The notes: a model not told the origin generated them from the sequence alone. DNA of 33,500 nt from Symbiodinium natans (GCA_905221605.1 CAJNDS010001657.1:586144-619643); one strand, 5' to 3'. Shown: positions 20,401 through 28,700, numbered from the stretch's first letter. Made by a program: numbers and translations.

Positions 20401-23400
20401 CCTCGAACCTCCAGGGTCAGCGCTCAGGCCTTTTGGGGCCAACGTGCTGGGCGCTTCAGCACATGACAGTGGGGCGATGGGCTACAGTGCTCACTGGAAG
20501 GCTTTCCAGCACCCGCCGGGTCTGGGGCGTGTCCTCGCCGTCGTTGGTGGTGCTGACTTGCAGCGTTGACAGGGAAAGCCCAACATCTGTCATGCTGAAA
20601 TCGTGACATGCAAAAGTTGCGGCTTGCACTAGCTTTCGGTAGATGCTTGGCGTGAACACGCAATCTGAGGTGGGCATGTGCCTGTGCTTTGTCAGTGAGC
20701 ATCCTATGTTCAGCGATGTCCATGTATCCTGACGCATAGGCTTTCGTTGTTCTGGGCTCAGCATAGCAGATGTACGTGCAAGAGTGAGTGTTGAGGGGCC
20801 TTCCTTGAAGGTTTGTAGCTCGTGGATAGGTGCGGAAGCATGCAGCACGAGTGAGTTGCGCAGTAACCCAGGCTGTCGTATCCGCCCGAGTCCGCTTGAC
20901 AGTTTGTAGGCATGTCTGCCTCACCCATGGGCTGTTGAAGTGAATCACCCACAACAGCTCACGCACCGCTGGCCGGGTGCGGGGCACGCTGCGTGGAGTT
21001 CGGGTCTTGGGGGGAGAAGCGCTTCTGCTCTGCGCGAGCAGGACGCTTGAGAGAGAGAATCCTCGAACCTCCAGGGTCAGCGCTCAGGCCTTTTGGGGCC
21101 AACGTGCTGGGCGCTTCAGCACATGACAGTGGGGCGATGGGCTACAGTGCTCACTGGAAGGCTTTCCAGCACCCGCCGGGTCTGGGGCGTGTCCTCGCCG
21201 TCGTTGGTGGTGCTGACTTGCAGCGTTGACAGGGAAAGCCCAACATCTGTCATGCTGAAATCGTGACATGCAAAAGTTGCGGCTTGCACTAGCTTTCGGT
21301 AGATGCTTGGCGTGAACACGCAATCTGAGGTGGGCATGTGCCTGTGCTTTGTCAGTGAGCATCCTATGTTCAGCGATGTCCATGTATCCTGACGCATAGG
21401 CTTTCGTTGTTCTGGGCTCAGCATAGCAGATGTACGTGCAAGAGTGAGTGTTGAGGGGCCTTCCTTGAAGGTTTGTAGCTCGTGGATAGGTGCGGAAGCA
21501 TGCAGCACGAGTGAGTTGCGCAGTAACCCAGGCTGTCGTATCCGCCCGAGTCCGCTTGACAGTTTGTAGGCATGTCTGCCTCACCCATGGGCTGTTGAAG
21601 TGAATCACCCACAACAGCTCACGCACCGCTGGCCGGGTGCGGGGCACGCTGCGTGGAGTTCGGGTCTTGGGGGGAGAAGCGCTTCTGCTCTGCGTGAGCA
21701 GGACGCTTGTGAGAGAGAATCGTCGAACCTCCGAGGCCAGTGCTCAGGCCTTTTGAGGCCAACGTGCTGGGCGCTTCAGCACATGACAGTGGGGCGATGG
21801 GCTACAGTGCTCACAGGAGGGCTCTCCAGCACCCGCCGGGTCTGGGGCGTGTCCTCGCCGTCGTTGGTGGTGCTGACTTGCAGCGTTGACAGGGAAGGCC
21901 CAACATCTGTCATGCTGACATCGTGACATGCAAAAGTGGCGGCTTGCGCTAGCTTTCGGTAGATGCTTGGCATGAACGTGCAATCTGATGTGCACTGTGC
22001 CTCTGCTTTGTTGACACGTTGCATTGAGACGCACGGCGACGCCAAGAAGCATTGCCAGTCATGGCTCCATGTGCTAGTTGGAGCATCCTATGTTGAGCGA
22101 TGTCCACGTTGCACTCTGACCAGTCCGCTCACCCCCATGCCTGCGCAAGCGAATTCCGATCTCGGGAGAGTGTATTCAGAACTTACGAATTTAGTTTCCA
22201 GCAGACCATCATGTTTTCAGCCGGGTTGCGGATGGTATGTTGGCTTGCGGGGGTTGCATGCGTCGGATGATGTGCAGAATCATGCAGGCCCAATCTCCGG
22301 CAAAGGTCCCCCAACCTTGAGTGTCGGCCAGGAAAATGCCCAGGAAATCGCCAAGTTCCTGTCCAGGCCTGCTTGCTGCATTGTTCCCGTGCATGTCTCA
22401 GCTGAAGCCCCAAAACCAAAACGAACCGGAGCAAGCCCATGAACAAATATTGAGCTCCCAAACCCTCGCCGCAGGCATCCCAGGATTACGGGCGTCTTTT
22501 TCCCGGGCCCAGGGGGCTGCAACGGGAAGGCGCTGAGGCGGGTGTTGTCGCTCCGGAGTGCCTCTGTAGGGCGTGAGCGTTCTAGAGCATTCCGGGGTTT
22601 GAGGCAACGCTGCGTGCCACGTCCAGGATCCATCAGTCACAGAGCAGTGGCCCTGGATGTGTCATCAGCTTCACCACAGGCGGCTTGGGGTTCAGGATTT
22701 GAAGCCATTTCCGAATCTCCTCCAACCGGAAGTGGCAGAACCATGCAGAACCCCAGCTACATCCAAGCAGTAGAATTTTTGCCGTTCTCAGTACCATTAG
22801 TACATAGCCGACTTCACCCTGAGCCCGAAGCCTTGAACACCTCCACATTGTTTAAATTCAGCAGGCTCGGTGAGCTTTTCACGGCGGCTGCTAGATGCCA
22901 GCCGCCTCTTCAAGACGACGGTGTCTTTCGGCCCCTTGGCCTCGCTTATTGAAACGAGCAGGAGGTTCCCTCAATGCGGGGCCACAAGTCCAAGCTCAAA
23001 ACGGAGTCGACGAGCGGCCTAACCCGAAAGCGCAGAAACTTGGTTTCCCGAGTAAACGCTTACACATGCTTGCACTATGGGGTTGTTGTGGTTAAGCTTT
23101 GGGCGTAGTGGGCGCCTAGGTTTTCGCAGCTCACGCTCGAGGCCTTTCGCGTTTTTTCGCGCCGAGTCGGCTCTTGCATAATTGGGTGTTAGTAGGTTTC
23201 GAGCTGGAAACTCTTGACTCGGCTTGCCTCCCTGCTTGCTCTTTGCCTTGTAGGGTGAGCCGCTTCAATGCCGATACACCGACCCGGCCGGCATATCGGC
23301 GGGGCCAATGCCCGCTCAATAAGAGTGTGCCTGTTATCAGAACATTTAGTGGCCTGGTGCCGATACGCCCCTGTCCCCGACCGGAATATCGGCGTATCGG

Positions 23401-25423
23401 CGCATCCATACATGGTTTCGGCCTGCTCTGTGGCTCCAGCTTGGCCCCTTCCTTGTAAGGCAAGGCGTTAATGGCGTGTCGGCGTACATCTCCTGCTGCC
23501 TTCCATACAGCGTCTCGGTGCCCAAACTTCATGCATTCAAATATTTCCTCGGGATAGCAGTGAGTAAGAGGGTTGGTAGATCGCCGTGGCAAACTCCCTG
23601 TTCACCCCGCTGCCAAGGCAGGAGAAAGGCAAATAACTTTAAAGCCGACCACCGTTGTCCGAAGTAGTCGTGTGCCCTCCGCCACGTCTCGCCATGCAAA
23701 CTTGGGGCCGTTATGCCTCACGCAAAGGGCGCCCTCCAATGCCACCATCCTGCGAGCCATGCATTGTGCACACTCCGGTCCTGCGTGCAGCACAGGGGCC
23801 GTGCAACAACAAAGACCGGATGCCACCGCAAAACCCTGCACTAAGTGAAGATGGTCCTCAAGCAAGGTCCAGGTGACCCATGCTGCCCATGCCCGTTTCT
23901 CAAACAAGGGGGGTGCCACCCAAAGCACACTACCCGGATCCAAGCACCAGTAGCACGGGGTGTTTTGCACGATGTCGTCCGCAGATGCGGGCAACGACGT
24001 TGAACTGCTTGCTCGTAACAAATTGCTGATTTGGGAGGATGCTCTCCTCATCTTGAGTCTCGCCCTTGACCATAGCATCCGTGTCTAGGCCTCCATTCAC
24101 GACGATGGATGATCTTGCTGGCTGTCGCAGAGTTCACGAAGATGTGCATGGCGTATGCCATCCATGCTACCAATGGGAGACTTCTTGATATGAAGCCCGC
24201 AATCCCGATTCAGGTTGCGGTCGACAGAAGAGCTCACACCCCCCGGCTTGATTTTTCCGTCCCAGCAGCACCAAGATGACAGCATCTGCGACCTTCAGAA
24301 CACAATGGAGCGATGCATGCAACATGTACTCCCGGTGGGCTAGCATGCTGTTCAATGGCACCTTAAAATGACAGTAGTTCGCACGGCATGTGTTCCCACG
24401 CTTTCTTCTCAAGCCCATTGCACTTACCATCCTGCATTGCAGAGGTGTCTATTCCAGCAGCAGTGGCAAAAGTCCATGTACCCAAGAATTGTTGCCATCT
24501 CTGTGGCAACCACCTCGTAGCCGGGGAATCAATCGATGCGAGACTTTGTTTTGGGGTCTATGCCGGGAGCTGGAGTGGTAAACGGCGGCAACAAAACGAC
24601 ACACACAGAAAGCACTGCCCAAGTAACGGCTGATGCTGCTTCTAGGGCTTCAGTAATTTATAAAGTTGGGCTCTCTAGGCAGAGCCTTGTAAACTCAGAG
24701 ACCTTCAAGAACTTCGAGTCAGTTCGAGAAGACGATCGAGCGTAAGATCCGCACAGTGCCACAGGAAACCACAGTTACGCCAGCCCCACGGATTAGCTGT
24801 GTTTTGCTTTCTGAGGGTTTTCGATACACGTTCTGCCCAGGCAGCGTCAACAGCAGGGCCCCAAGATCGGGAGCGCGGCAGAGTCTAGGGGCTCTAGTTA
24901 GGAGCTGGCATGGAGTTCATTGTGCACTTGTCCTCTGCAAACTTCAAACCATTGTTGACCTGAAGCGTAGTTGTGCCCAACACCTCGTTTGGGTTTAACC
25001 CCGGAATTGAAGAAGCTCCGAGCTCCAGGTTTGGGGGAGATGCCCTGCACCATGAGCCATGCGTCCATACCCGCAGAGCAGCAGACGCTGCCGCAGGCCT
25101 GTCAGAGACCTTTGAGTCGGAATCACATCTCGGATTGCCCAAGCCTTAAACATTCGTGTCATCAAGCTAGTTAAAAGAGCTTGAAAGCTTGAAAGCGATC
25201 AGTACCCTGAACAGTGCAAGCTAAATCCCCAAGCTGTCGGTGTCCGCCTTGTCTCACTTCACAGCGCAATGCCAGGACCTGGTTCGTCTCTCTGTGGGCA
25301 TCGAGGATGTGCCGGGACCCCATTCTGGCAGAGGGGGCTTTGCGAACAAAAAACAGCACCCACTTCCTTTCATTTCCTTTCAGGGTCATGGCCAAAGACC
25401 GTGCTTTGCACCGGCAACGGTAA
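15023..25423 (+). CDS. CBL: Cystathionine beta-lyase-like PLP enzyme, 22 threaded exons (5' end incomplete)
   Basis: The spliced product belongs to the Cys/Met metabolism PLP-dependent family and most resembles plant/bacterial cystathionine beta-lyase, which cleaves cystathionine to homocysteine, pyruvate and ammonia in methionine synthesis. Counting from the Asp of the first threaded exon, 348 residues are recovered. In order they include YDYTRSGNPTR (Tyr29/Arg31, phosphate contact), SSGM (57-60), DIYGG (Tyr83, stacks on PLP), ESPSNPR, VDSTMMP (Asp155, pyridine N), HSATK (Lys179, Schiff base; codon 18136-18138), LQNAEG, LRGIKTM, MSHASIP and RLSVGIED (Arg328, substrate carboxylate). The phase closes at every junction and a TAA follows at 25421. 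Family members run about 390 residues, so roughly 35-45 N-terminal residues and any transit peptide lie upstream. Of 21 introns, 12 start GC, 5 GA and 4 GT. All end AG, and 17 of 21 acceptors are followed by G. CBL is favoured over gamma-lyase or gamma-synthase because of the LQNAEG/LAPFE and ENAQEIA stretches, but the exact member is uncertain. Confidence 0.9.
15428..15473 (+). CDS. CBL: CBL exon 3
   Basis: 46 nt, completing Arg and reading SGNPTRTALEKHVA plus the start of Met. The join restores the family motif YDYTRSGNPTR exactly. Acceptor AG|G, donor GT at 15474. Confidence 0.92.
15592..15634 (+). CDS. CBL: CBL exon 4
   Basis: 43 nt, reading LEHAAAAFAFSSGM. SSGM is the PLP-phosphate loop. 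Acceptor AG|G at 15590-15592, donor GT at 15635. Confidence 0.92.
16005..16040 (+). CDS. CBL: CBL exon 5
   Basis: 36 nt, reading AALHTVTRLLKQ. It continues SSGM as SSGMAALHTVTRLL, as expected for the family. Acceptor AG|G, donor GT at 16041. Confidence 0.88.
16270..16329 (+). CDS. CBL: CBL exon 6
   Basis: 60 nt, reading GDDILVNEDIYGGMHRLLTQ. It contains the conserved YGG whose Tyr stacks over PLP. Acceptor AG|G. The donor is GA (GACCGA) at 16330. Confidence 0.92.
16459..16482 (+). CDS. CBL: CBL exon 7 (24-nt micro-exon)
   Basis: 24 nt, reading DCKHSGVQ. It bridges RLLTQ and VRFVDTTD with the length expected for the family linker. Acceptor AG|G at 16457-16459, donor GC at 16483. The sequence itself is not a conserved motif, so support comes from length, phase and splice pattern. 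Confidence 0.7.
16648..16680 (+). CDS. CBL: CBL exon 8
   Basis: 33 nt, reading VRFVDTTDLDA, the conserved V-(D/N)-T-T-D strand of the family. Acceptor AG|G, donor GA at 16681. Confidence 0.88.
16788..16829 (+). CDS. CBL: CBL exon 9
   Basis: 42 nt, reading VAKAILPNTRIIHT. It matches the helix-strand that precedes the ESPxNP motif. Acceptor AG|G at 16786-16788, donor GC at 16830. Confidence 0.85.
16966..17024 (+). CDS. CBL: CBL exon 10
   Basis: 59 nt, reading ESPSNPRMRITDLRALAKL plus a split Ala codon. ESP(S/T)NP is a signature of the family. Acceptor AG|G at 16964-16966, donor GC at 17025. Confidence 0.93.
17352..17393 (+). CDS. CBL: CBL exon 11
   Basis: 42 nt, reading HQRGVLLSVDSTMM. The Asp (17380-17382) is the residue that binds the PLP pyridine nitrogen (VDN/S-T). 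Acceptor AG|G, donor GC at 17394. Confidence 0.85.
17446..17572 (+). repeat. (GT)n / (GTGA)n microsatellite
   Basis: A run of GT dinucleotides to about 17492 passes into GTGA tetranucleotides. It lies inside the intron between CBL exons 11 and 12, on the transcribed strand. Open frames read from either strand here (TH..., SLTH..., VCVC...) are repeat artefacts. Confidence 0.97.
17803..17845 (+). CDS. CBL: CBL exon 12
   Basis: 43 nt, reading PVICQPLLLGVDIV, equivalent to the PVLSRPLELGADIV strand that leads to the catalytic lysine. Acceptor AG|G at 17801-17803, donor GT at 17846. Confidence 0.88.
18121..18180 (+). CDS. CBL: CBL exon 13 (catalytic lysine)
   Basis: 60 nt, reading IHSATKFFSGHADCTGG and three further residues. 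HSATK holds the Schiff-base lysine (codon 18136-18138), and SGHAD follows as in lyases of this family. The acceptor is AG|A, an exception to the AG|G rule. Donor GC at 18181. Confidence 0.94.
18305..18319 (+). CDS. CBL: CBL exon 14 (15-nt micro-exon)
   Basis: 15 nt encoding only VRDPE, flanked by AG|G and a GC donor at 18320. Insertion between GGLVC and LAHRVAFLQ gives GGLVCVRDPELAHRV, a natural family sequence. Skipping it would keep the frame but delete the loop. Confidence 0.75.
18840..18898 (+). CDS. CBL: CBL exon 15
   Basis: 59 nt, reading LAHRVAFLQNAEGTALAPF plus a split Glu codon. FLQN(A/S)EG...LAPF is a strong CBL stretch. The acceptor is AG|C (exception). Donor GC at 18899. Confidence 0.93.
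19304..19348 (+). CDS. CBL: CBL exon 16
   Basis: 45 nt, reading CFLFLRGIKTMWLR plus a split Val codon. LRG(I/V)KTM is highly conserved. Acceptor AG|G at 19302-19304. The donor is ambiguous. A canonical GTGAGT starts at 19347, but phase with the next exon fits a GA donor at 19349, giving LRVVGQENAQ. A missed micro-exon is the alternative. Confidence 0.85.
19349..22321 (+). other. Longest CBL intron (about 3 kb), carrying a tandem repeat
   Basis: This intron lies between the LRGIKTM and ENAQEIA exons. Most of it is the 660-bp tandem repeat listed separately. Several open frames of 60-240 codons on both strands recur once per repeat unit and are not supported as genes. Confidence 0.75.
19797..22125. 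repeat. 660-bp tandem repeat, four copies, two of them identical
   Basis: Units begin near 19797-19801 (shortened to about 532 bp), 20333, 20993 and 21653 (diverged, running to about 22125). I compared the units starting at 20333 and 20993 line by line and saw no difference over 660 bp. The first copy lacks at least three internal blocks. The last copy carries substitutions and an insertion at about 22011-22080. I see no terminal inverted repeats and no recognisable transposase. Perfect identity means either a very recent duplication or an assembly collapse/expansion. Confidence 0.95.
22322..22366 (+). CDS. CBL: CBL exon 17
   Basis: 45 nt, reading VGQENAQEIAKFLS plus a split Arg. ENA(Q/R)xIAxFL matches the family helix. 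The acceptor at 22320-22321 is AG|T. An AG|G acceptor nine bases on (exon starting 22332) would also give ENAQEIA but would drop VGQ. Donor GC at 22367. Confidence 0.87.
22475..22531 (+). CDS. CBL: CBL exon 18
   Basis: 57 nt, reading HPRITGVFFPG and then PGGCNGK plus a split Ala. HPR(V/I)xxVxYPG is expected here, and the linker length matches plant CBL when the GC donor at 22532 is used. Acceptor AG|G at 22473-22475. Confidence 0.8.
22627..22655 (+). CDS. CBL: CBL exon 19 (29 nt)
   Basis: 29 nt, reading IHQSQSSGP plus a split Gly. It aligns with the LHxSQAKGAGSV stretch of the family. Acceptor AG|G at 22625-22627, donor GA at 22656. Confidence 0.78.
22865..22950 (+). CDS. CBL: CBL exon 20
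   Basis: 86 nt, reading GSVSFSRRLLDASRLF and then KTTVSFGPLASLI. VSFG is diagnostic. Relative to plant CBL about seven residues are absent between GSV and SRRLL, so this is either a real deletion or a missed micro-exon. Acceptor AG|G at 22863-22865, GA donor at 22951. Confidence 0.85.
22951..25039 (+). other. CBL intron of about 2.1 kb, no other gene recognised
   Basis: This intron lies between the VSFG and MSHASIP exons. It contains a pair of CCGATA hairpins (listed separately) and several open frames, the longest being 158 codons on the minus strand at 23602-24078. I recognise no family in any of them. Confidence 0.6.
23268..23408. repeat. Two CCGATA/TATCGG hairpins
   Basis: GCCGATACGCC at 23359-23369 has an exact reverse complement at 23391-23401 (11-bp arms, 21-nt spacer). 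About 90 bp upstream a similar but shorter pair, GCCGATA and TATCGGC, frames a CG-rich loop near 23270-23300. The repetition of the same arms suggests a duplicated element inside the CBL intron. Confidence 0.75.
25040..25096 (+). CDS. CBL: CBL exon 21
   Basis: 57 nt, reading MPCTMSHASIPAEQQTLPQ. MSHASIPAE is nearly invariant in CBL. The acceptor is AG|A (exception). The GC donor at 25097 keeps frame with the next exon but makes the loop three residues shorter than usual. GLSE, which would complete the usual GL(S/T)EDLVR, is present in another frame just past the donor. Confidence 0.85.
25276..25310 (+). CDS. CBL: CBL exon 22
   Basis: 35 nt, reading DLVRLSVGIED plus a split Val. This is the C-terminal signature with the substrate-carboxylate Arg. 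Acceptor AG|G at 25274-25276, donor GC at 25311. Confidence 0.94.
25384..25423 (+). CDS. CBL: CBL exon 23 with stop codon
   Basis: 40 nt, reading VMAKDRALHRQR and then TAA. It follows GIEDV and resembles the end of the last helix (DLDRAL), though about three residues shorter. Acceptor AG|G at 25382-25384. The short match makes this the least certain of the 3' exons. Confidence 0.65.
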
Positions 25424-26804
25424 AATGGGACATGGCGGCCCTGGTGTATACTGAGGAAGTGCTCGTTTGCTGCATAGGGTCCCGCTCACAATCATCTCAC
25501 GGCCTCTTTTCTTTGTATCCGTTTGCAGCGCACTGCAGCCACAGAGCCGAGCTTGGATCAAGTGCCTCCTGTCAAGCACAGCACTGCTCGAGCCTGCAGT
25601 GCCGCGCTTTGGGGCAAGGTGCAAGAACTAAGCCTGGAGGCCGTTGGGATCCATTTCGGTGGGGCACGAGCTGTCGACGTGCTTCATTCCGGCACGCTGG
25701 CTGTTGTGCCGGGGCGGGTTATGGAGCGGGACGGCTGGTGGGGACGTTGGCGAAGGAGGCTCCCCCTGGTCTGTCGAAGGTGCGTGTCTGCGCGTGCTTG
25801 GGCTGACAAGGTAATGTGTGCTTTCTTCTGCTCAGCGGCAACTCAGCGCGTTTGTACAGATCGAAACTGTAGGAAGCGATGCCGGAAAATAGCACAGTGG
25901 CCTGTGTAGTATGCTGAATTAGGGTCCCCTTTGGGTCCCTTATTTCGTACGTCGCCCTTAGAACCCAAATTTTGAGAAATGCCACATCGTTTGGCGGGGT
26001 GATGTGAAACGAAGATAATCCATGCGGCAGCCAGAACTTTGGGGCTCCCAATGAAATTTCGAAACCTCAAATTAAAAACTCGGGGTTTAACATGATGTCG
26101 AGGCGCGACCTGTTGCTGGACCTGCAGCGTGCGCTTGAGACGGCCAGCGGCGAGCGAGAGCAGCCACGCAATGACCAGTGCTCCGACCCAGCTGCAGACC
26201 CTGAAGTCTGAAATTGAGAGCTCCCTGCGCCCGAAACCTCCAACACGCAAAGCCCGAAACCTCGAAGATCCATCGAGCCTGTCCGCTCCTACGCAAATGG
26301 ACGTTTCCCTTACTTGTGATCCCAACTTCATGCACCTGATTTGCGAAGCAATCTAGGGCATCCGCAGCAAAGGTTTCCCTTGTTAGTATGCTGAATGCCA
26401 TGTCCACTCCATGTGCCCTGGCGGGAACATCATCTTGAGATATCTTATGCCCCCGTACTGGTTTGGTGGTCTAGCCCCACTATGAAAACATGAGATTGAG
26501 CTGAACTTGTAGGACACTCATGTTTGCTGATCCGTAAGTTCGTGTGTTCGACCATTGACTACAAACCTTCACCCACTTGTTTTTGCCCTGATGAATTGAT
26601 GTAAACGATTTCGTCCTTATCAATTTCTTGATTTCTTTGAATCCTCGCCCTCCTCCCTCTACAGCCTACATAAGAGCTTTGCACCCCCTCAAGTTTTCGA
26701 CGGGCCTCAGAAGATGACCAGAAGAGCCACAAAGCTGTCGGAGCAGGTACGACAGTCGCTTCGAGGACTTGCCGGTGGTTCCGAGGTCACTCCAGTCTCT
26801 GGTG
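25424..26804. other. Downstream flank of CBL, no gene identified
   Basis: Open frames exist but none is recognisable. A 39-codon frame at 26092-26211 (MMSRRDLLLDLQRALETAS, then an acidic/polar tail and TGA) has coding-like G/C-ending codons and could be a first exon. This is a guess. Confidence 0.45.
26092..26211 (+). CDS. Short exon-like open frame, function unknown
   Basis: The frame starts ATGATG and encodes about 39 residues with an amphipathic start (SRRDLLLDLQRALETAS) and a polar tail. Codons mostly end in G or C, unlike the flanking intron-like sequence. No family recognised and no splice partner found. Confidence 0.2.
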   Translation: MMSRRDLLLDLQRALETASGEREQPRNDQCSDPAADPEV

Positions 26805-27085
26805 TTGAGCGGTTCGAGGGGTTCGTTCGTCGAGGGGTTGCATTCCAGTGAGGGGGTTCCGAGGAGGTTTGAGGGGGTTTTAGGGGGGTTCGAGGGTTGG
26901 GGTTGGTCAAGGGGGGTTCCAGGAGGGGGTTTCGGGGGCTTCGAGGGGTTCGAAGGTTCGAGGGGTCAGGGTTCGGGTGAGGGGTTCGTTCGACGGGTTC
27001 GAGGTTCGACGGGTTCGAGGGGTTCGTTCCAAGCGTTCGAGGGGTGTTCGAGGGGGTTCGAGGAGGTTTCGAGGGTGTTCGTTTT
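26805..27085. repeat. GGTTCGAGG-rich array
   Basis: Many irregular copies of GGTTCGAGG, GGTTCGTTCG and GAGGGGGTT on the plus strand. It is strongly G-rich on one strand and C/A-rich on the other. The apparent Gly/Arg- and Thr/Pro/Glu-rich open frames on the two strands follow from the repeat. Confidence 0.92.
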
Positions 27086-28620
27086 GGGCTTTACGATTTC
27101 GGGTTTTCAGCATTGTGGCTCAGCAGTCCAGGAACAAACAGGGATGAGAGTTTTTGGCTTGGCCCTCACGAGGCTTCCCGGCACTTTGGCGGAAGAAACG
27201 GATGGGCCGGGTCCTCAGACGCCCAGGTAGCAGGTGGCTGATGGTGGCTGTAGCAGTTGGCTGGTTTCTGCGGGGGATGTTTTGCCACTTTGTGACAAGC
27301 ACGTGCAGTTTGCACGCTGCTGTGCAGATGTGCTGGCTGTGTGCCATATGACGTGCGAGCATTGGCGAGCAACCAAGCAACAATCCCGCACATGCCAATC
27401 CATTGCAGGAACGACGATGCAATGTCCGCTTTACGCCGCAGCGACTCTCTCGCACGTCGGGGCCTTCAGCGCAGAGCTGCGCATGCTGTTCTGTATTTGT
27501 ACAGTAGCGGGGTTGGCACTTGCAGCCATCAATGTCGCACCAGTTGCGAGCGCAGCAGCACCTATGATATCAACGAATAGATTAATCCGAGGTCTCTAAA
27601 CTAGTTGGAGACGCTCTCCGAGCCCTGAGGCTACCTGGCGCAAGCCCAGGCAGGACGTCAAGGGGGCATCTTGCTGGGCATCACCGTGGCGGCTCGGTGG
27701 CAGCGTATATAAGTCTCCATGTCACGGTGAGTCAAGGTTTTCTGTCGGGGCTGCGACGCGTAGGAGCTGGAGTTTTTTGAGCTCTAAGCTCATCGGAAGC
27801 CCAGGTGTCGGTGCTTGCTATGGGGGCTTTGGCCGCTGCCCAGCTCCCAACGGTTTTGTTTCGGGAATCAAGAGAGCGCTGTCGATGCGAACTTGAGTTT
27901 CCAGTTCAAGCTCTGGGCGTGTCCACAGGGATCCCTTGATCCTTTCATCGGAGAGGTTTTTCAGAGCTGTGGAATTTGGAGTGCCGCATGTCCGCATGTT
28001 TCAGCTACTTCCCGCAGCCTGCGCTCGAGGCAAAGCACTGGCGGAAGTGAGCCTGGATGCCCGGTCCATTATTCTTGGTCTTTGTCCAACTGATTGCAGA
28101 GGCCTTTTCGCTACTCTGCACTGCAAACTACCCCTGCTGGCAGGGACACAGCGGGGTCAGGAGAAAATTGCACGAGAGCAGGCGGAGAGGGTGTTGTTTC
28201 TTGCCGAAGCTCACGAGAGGGATCAACCAAAGATCCTCACAATGTGCATATCATGGAACAGCTAGGTTTCGAGCTCAGGGTTTAAGAACACCTCATGCAT
28301 GCACTCCATGACAGAACCAACGCCCGAGTTTGCACGAAGAGTTGGACATGTACATACCGGCACAATCGGTGGGATTTCCCTGTCACTTGCGGTGCTTCCT
28401 CGGCAGAGCCAAGATTAATCGTGGACGATAGCACCAAAACCATCTGAACTCTTAGGAGTCCCTCCAGAAGTGCTCCAAGCCTGACATGTACTTGCAAGCT
28501 CAAATTGTAGCCCTAAGGCCCCAGCAGGTTGTTTTTTTTGGGTGGGGATTACCCCGGTGGCAGGTCTTGCAGCTTTTTCCATGCTGGAGTGGAGACCAAC
28601 AAAAAGCCCTCACGCCCATG
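27086..28620. other. Unassigned region
   Basis: Moderate GC content and several open frames of 60-120 codons on both strands. The stretch at 27960-28090 (plus) and the charged segment at about 28155-28245 (AREQAERVLFLAEAHERDQ) look coding-like, but I cannot name a family or prove splicing. Confidence 0.4.
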
Positions 28621-28625
28621 TAAGT

Positions 28626-28700
28626 TTATATATACATATATCTCTATATAGTACACCGCCCCCCCCCCCCCCCCCATGGATCCGCCGTTTTTTAGTTTCT
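28626..28700. repeat. (TA)n - poly-C - GGATCC composite, copy 1
   Basis: A TA-rich run, then 17 C (28659-28675), then ATGGATCCGCCGTTTTTTAG. The downstream part resembles that of the copy at 30097. Confidence 0.85.

Noticed and set aside
20333-21647. Repeated 78-, 130- and 187-codon open frames
   Set aside because: They occur once per 660-bp repeat unit, are shortened or changed in the other copies and lie in a CBL intron. No family recognised.
23602-24430. Minus-strand open frames of 87-158 codons as a nested gene or transposase
   Set aside because: No catalytic motif or family resemblance can be seen. They lie wholly within a CBL intron.
26805-27085. tRNA gene suggested by GGTTCGA
   Set aside because: No acceptor stem, A box or anticodon arm can be drawn. 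The motif is part of a simple repeat.
27702-27720. TATATAAG as a TATA-box promoter
   Set aside because: Dinoflagellates generally lack canonical TATA promoters, and no gene start is visible downstream.
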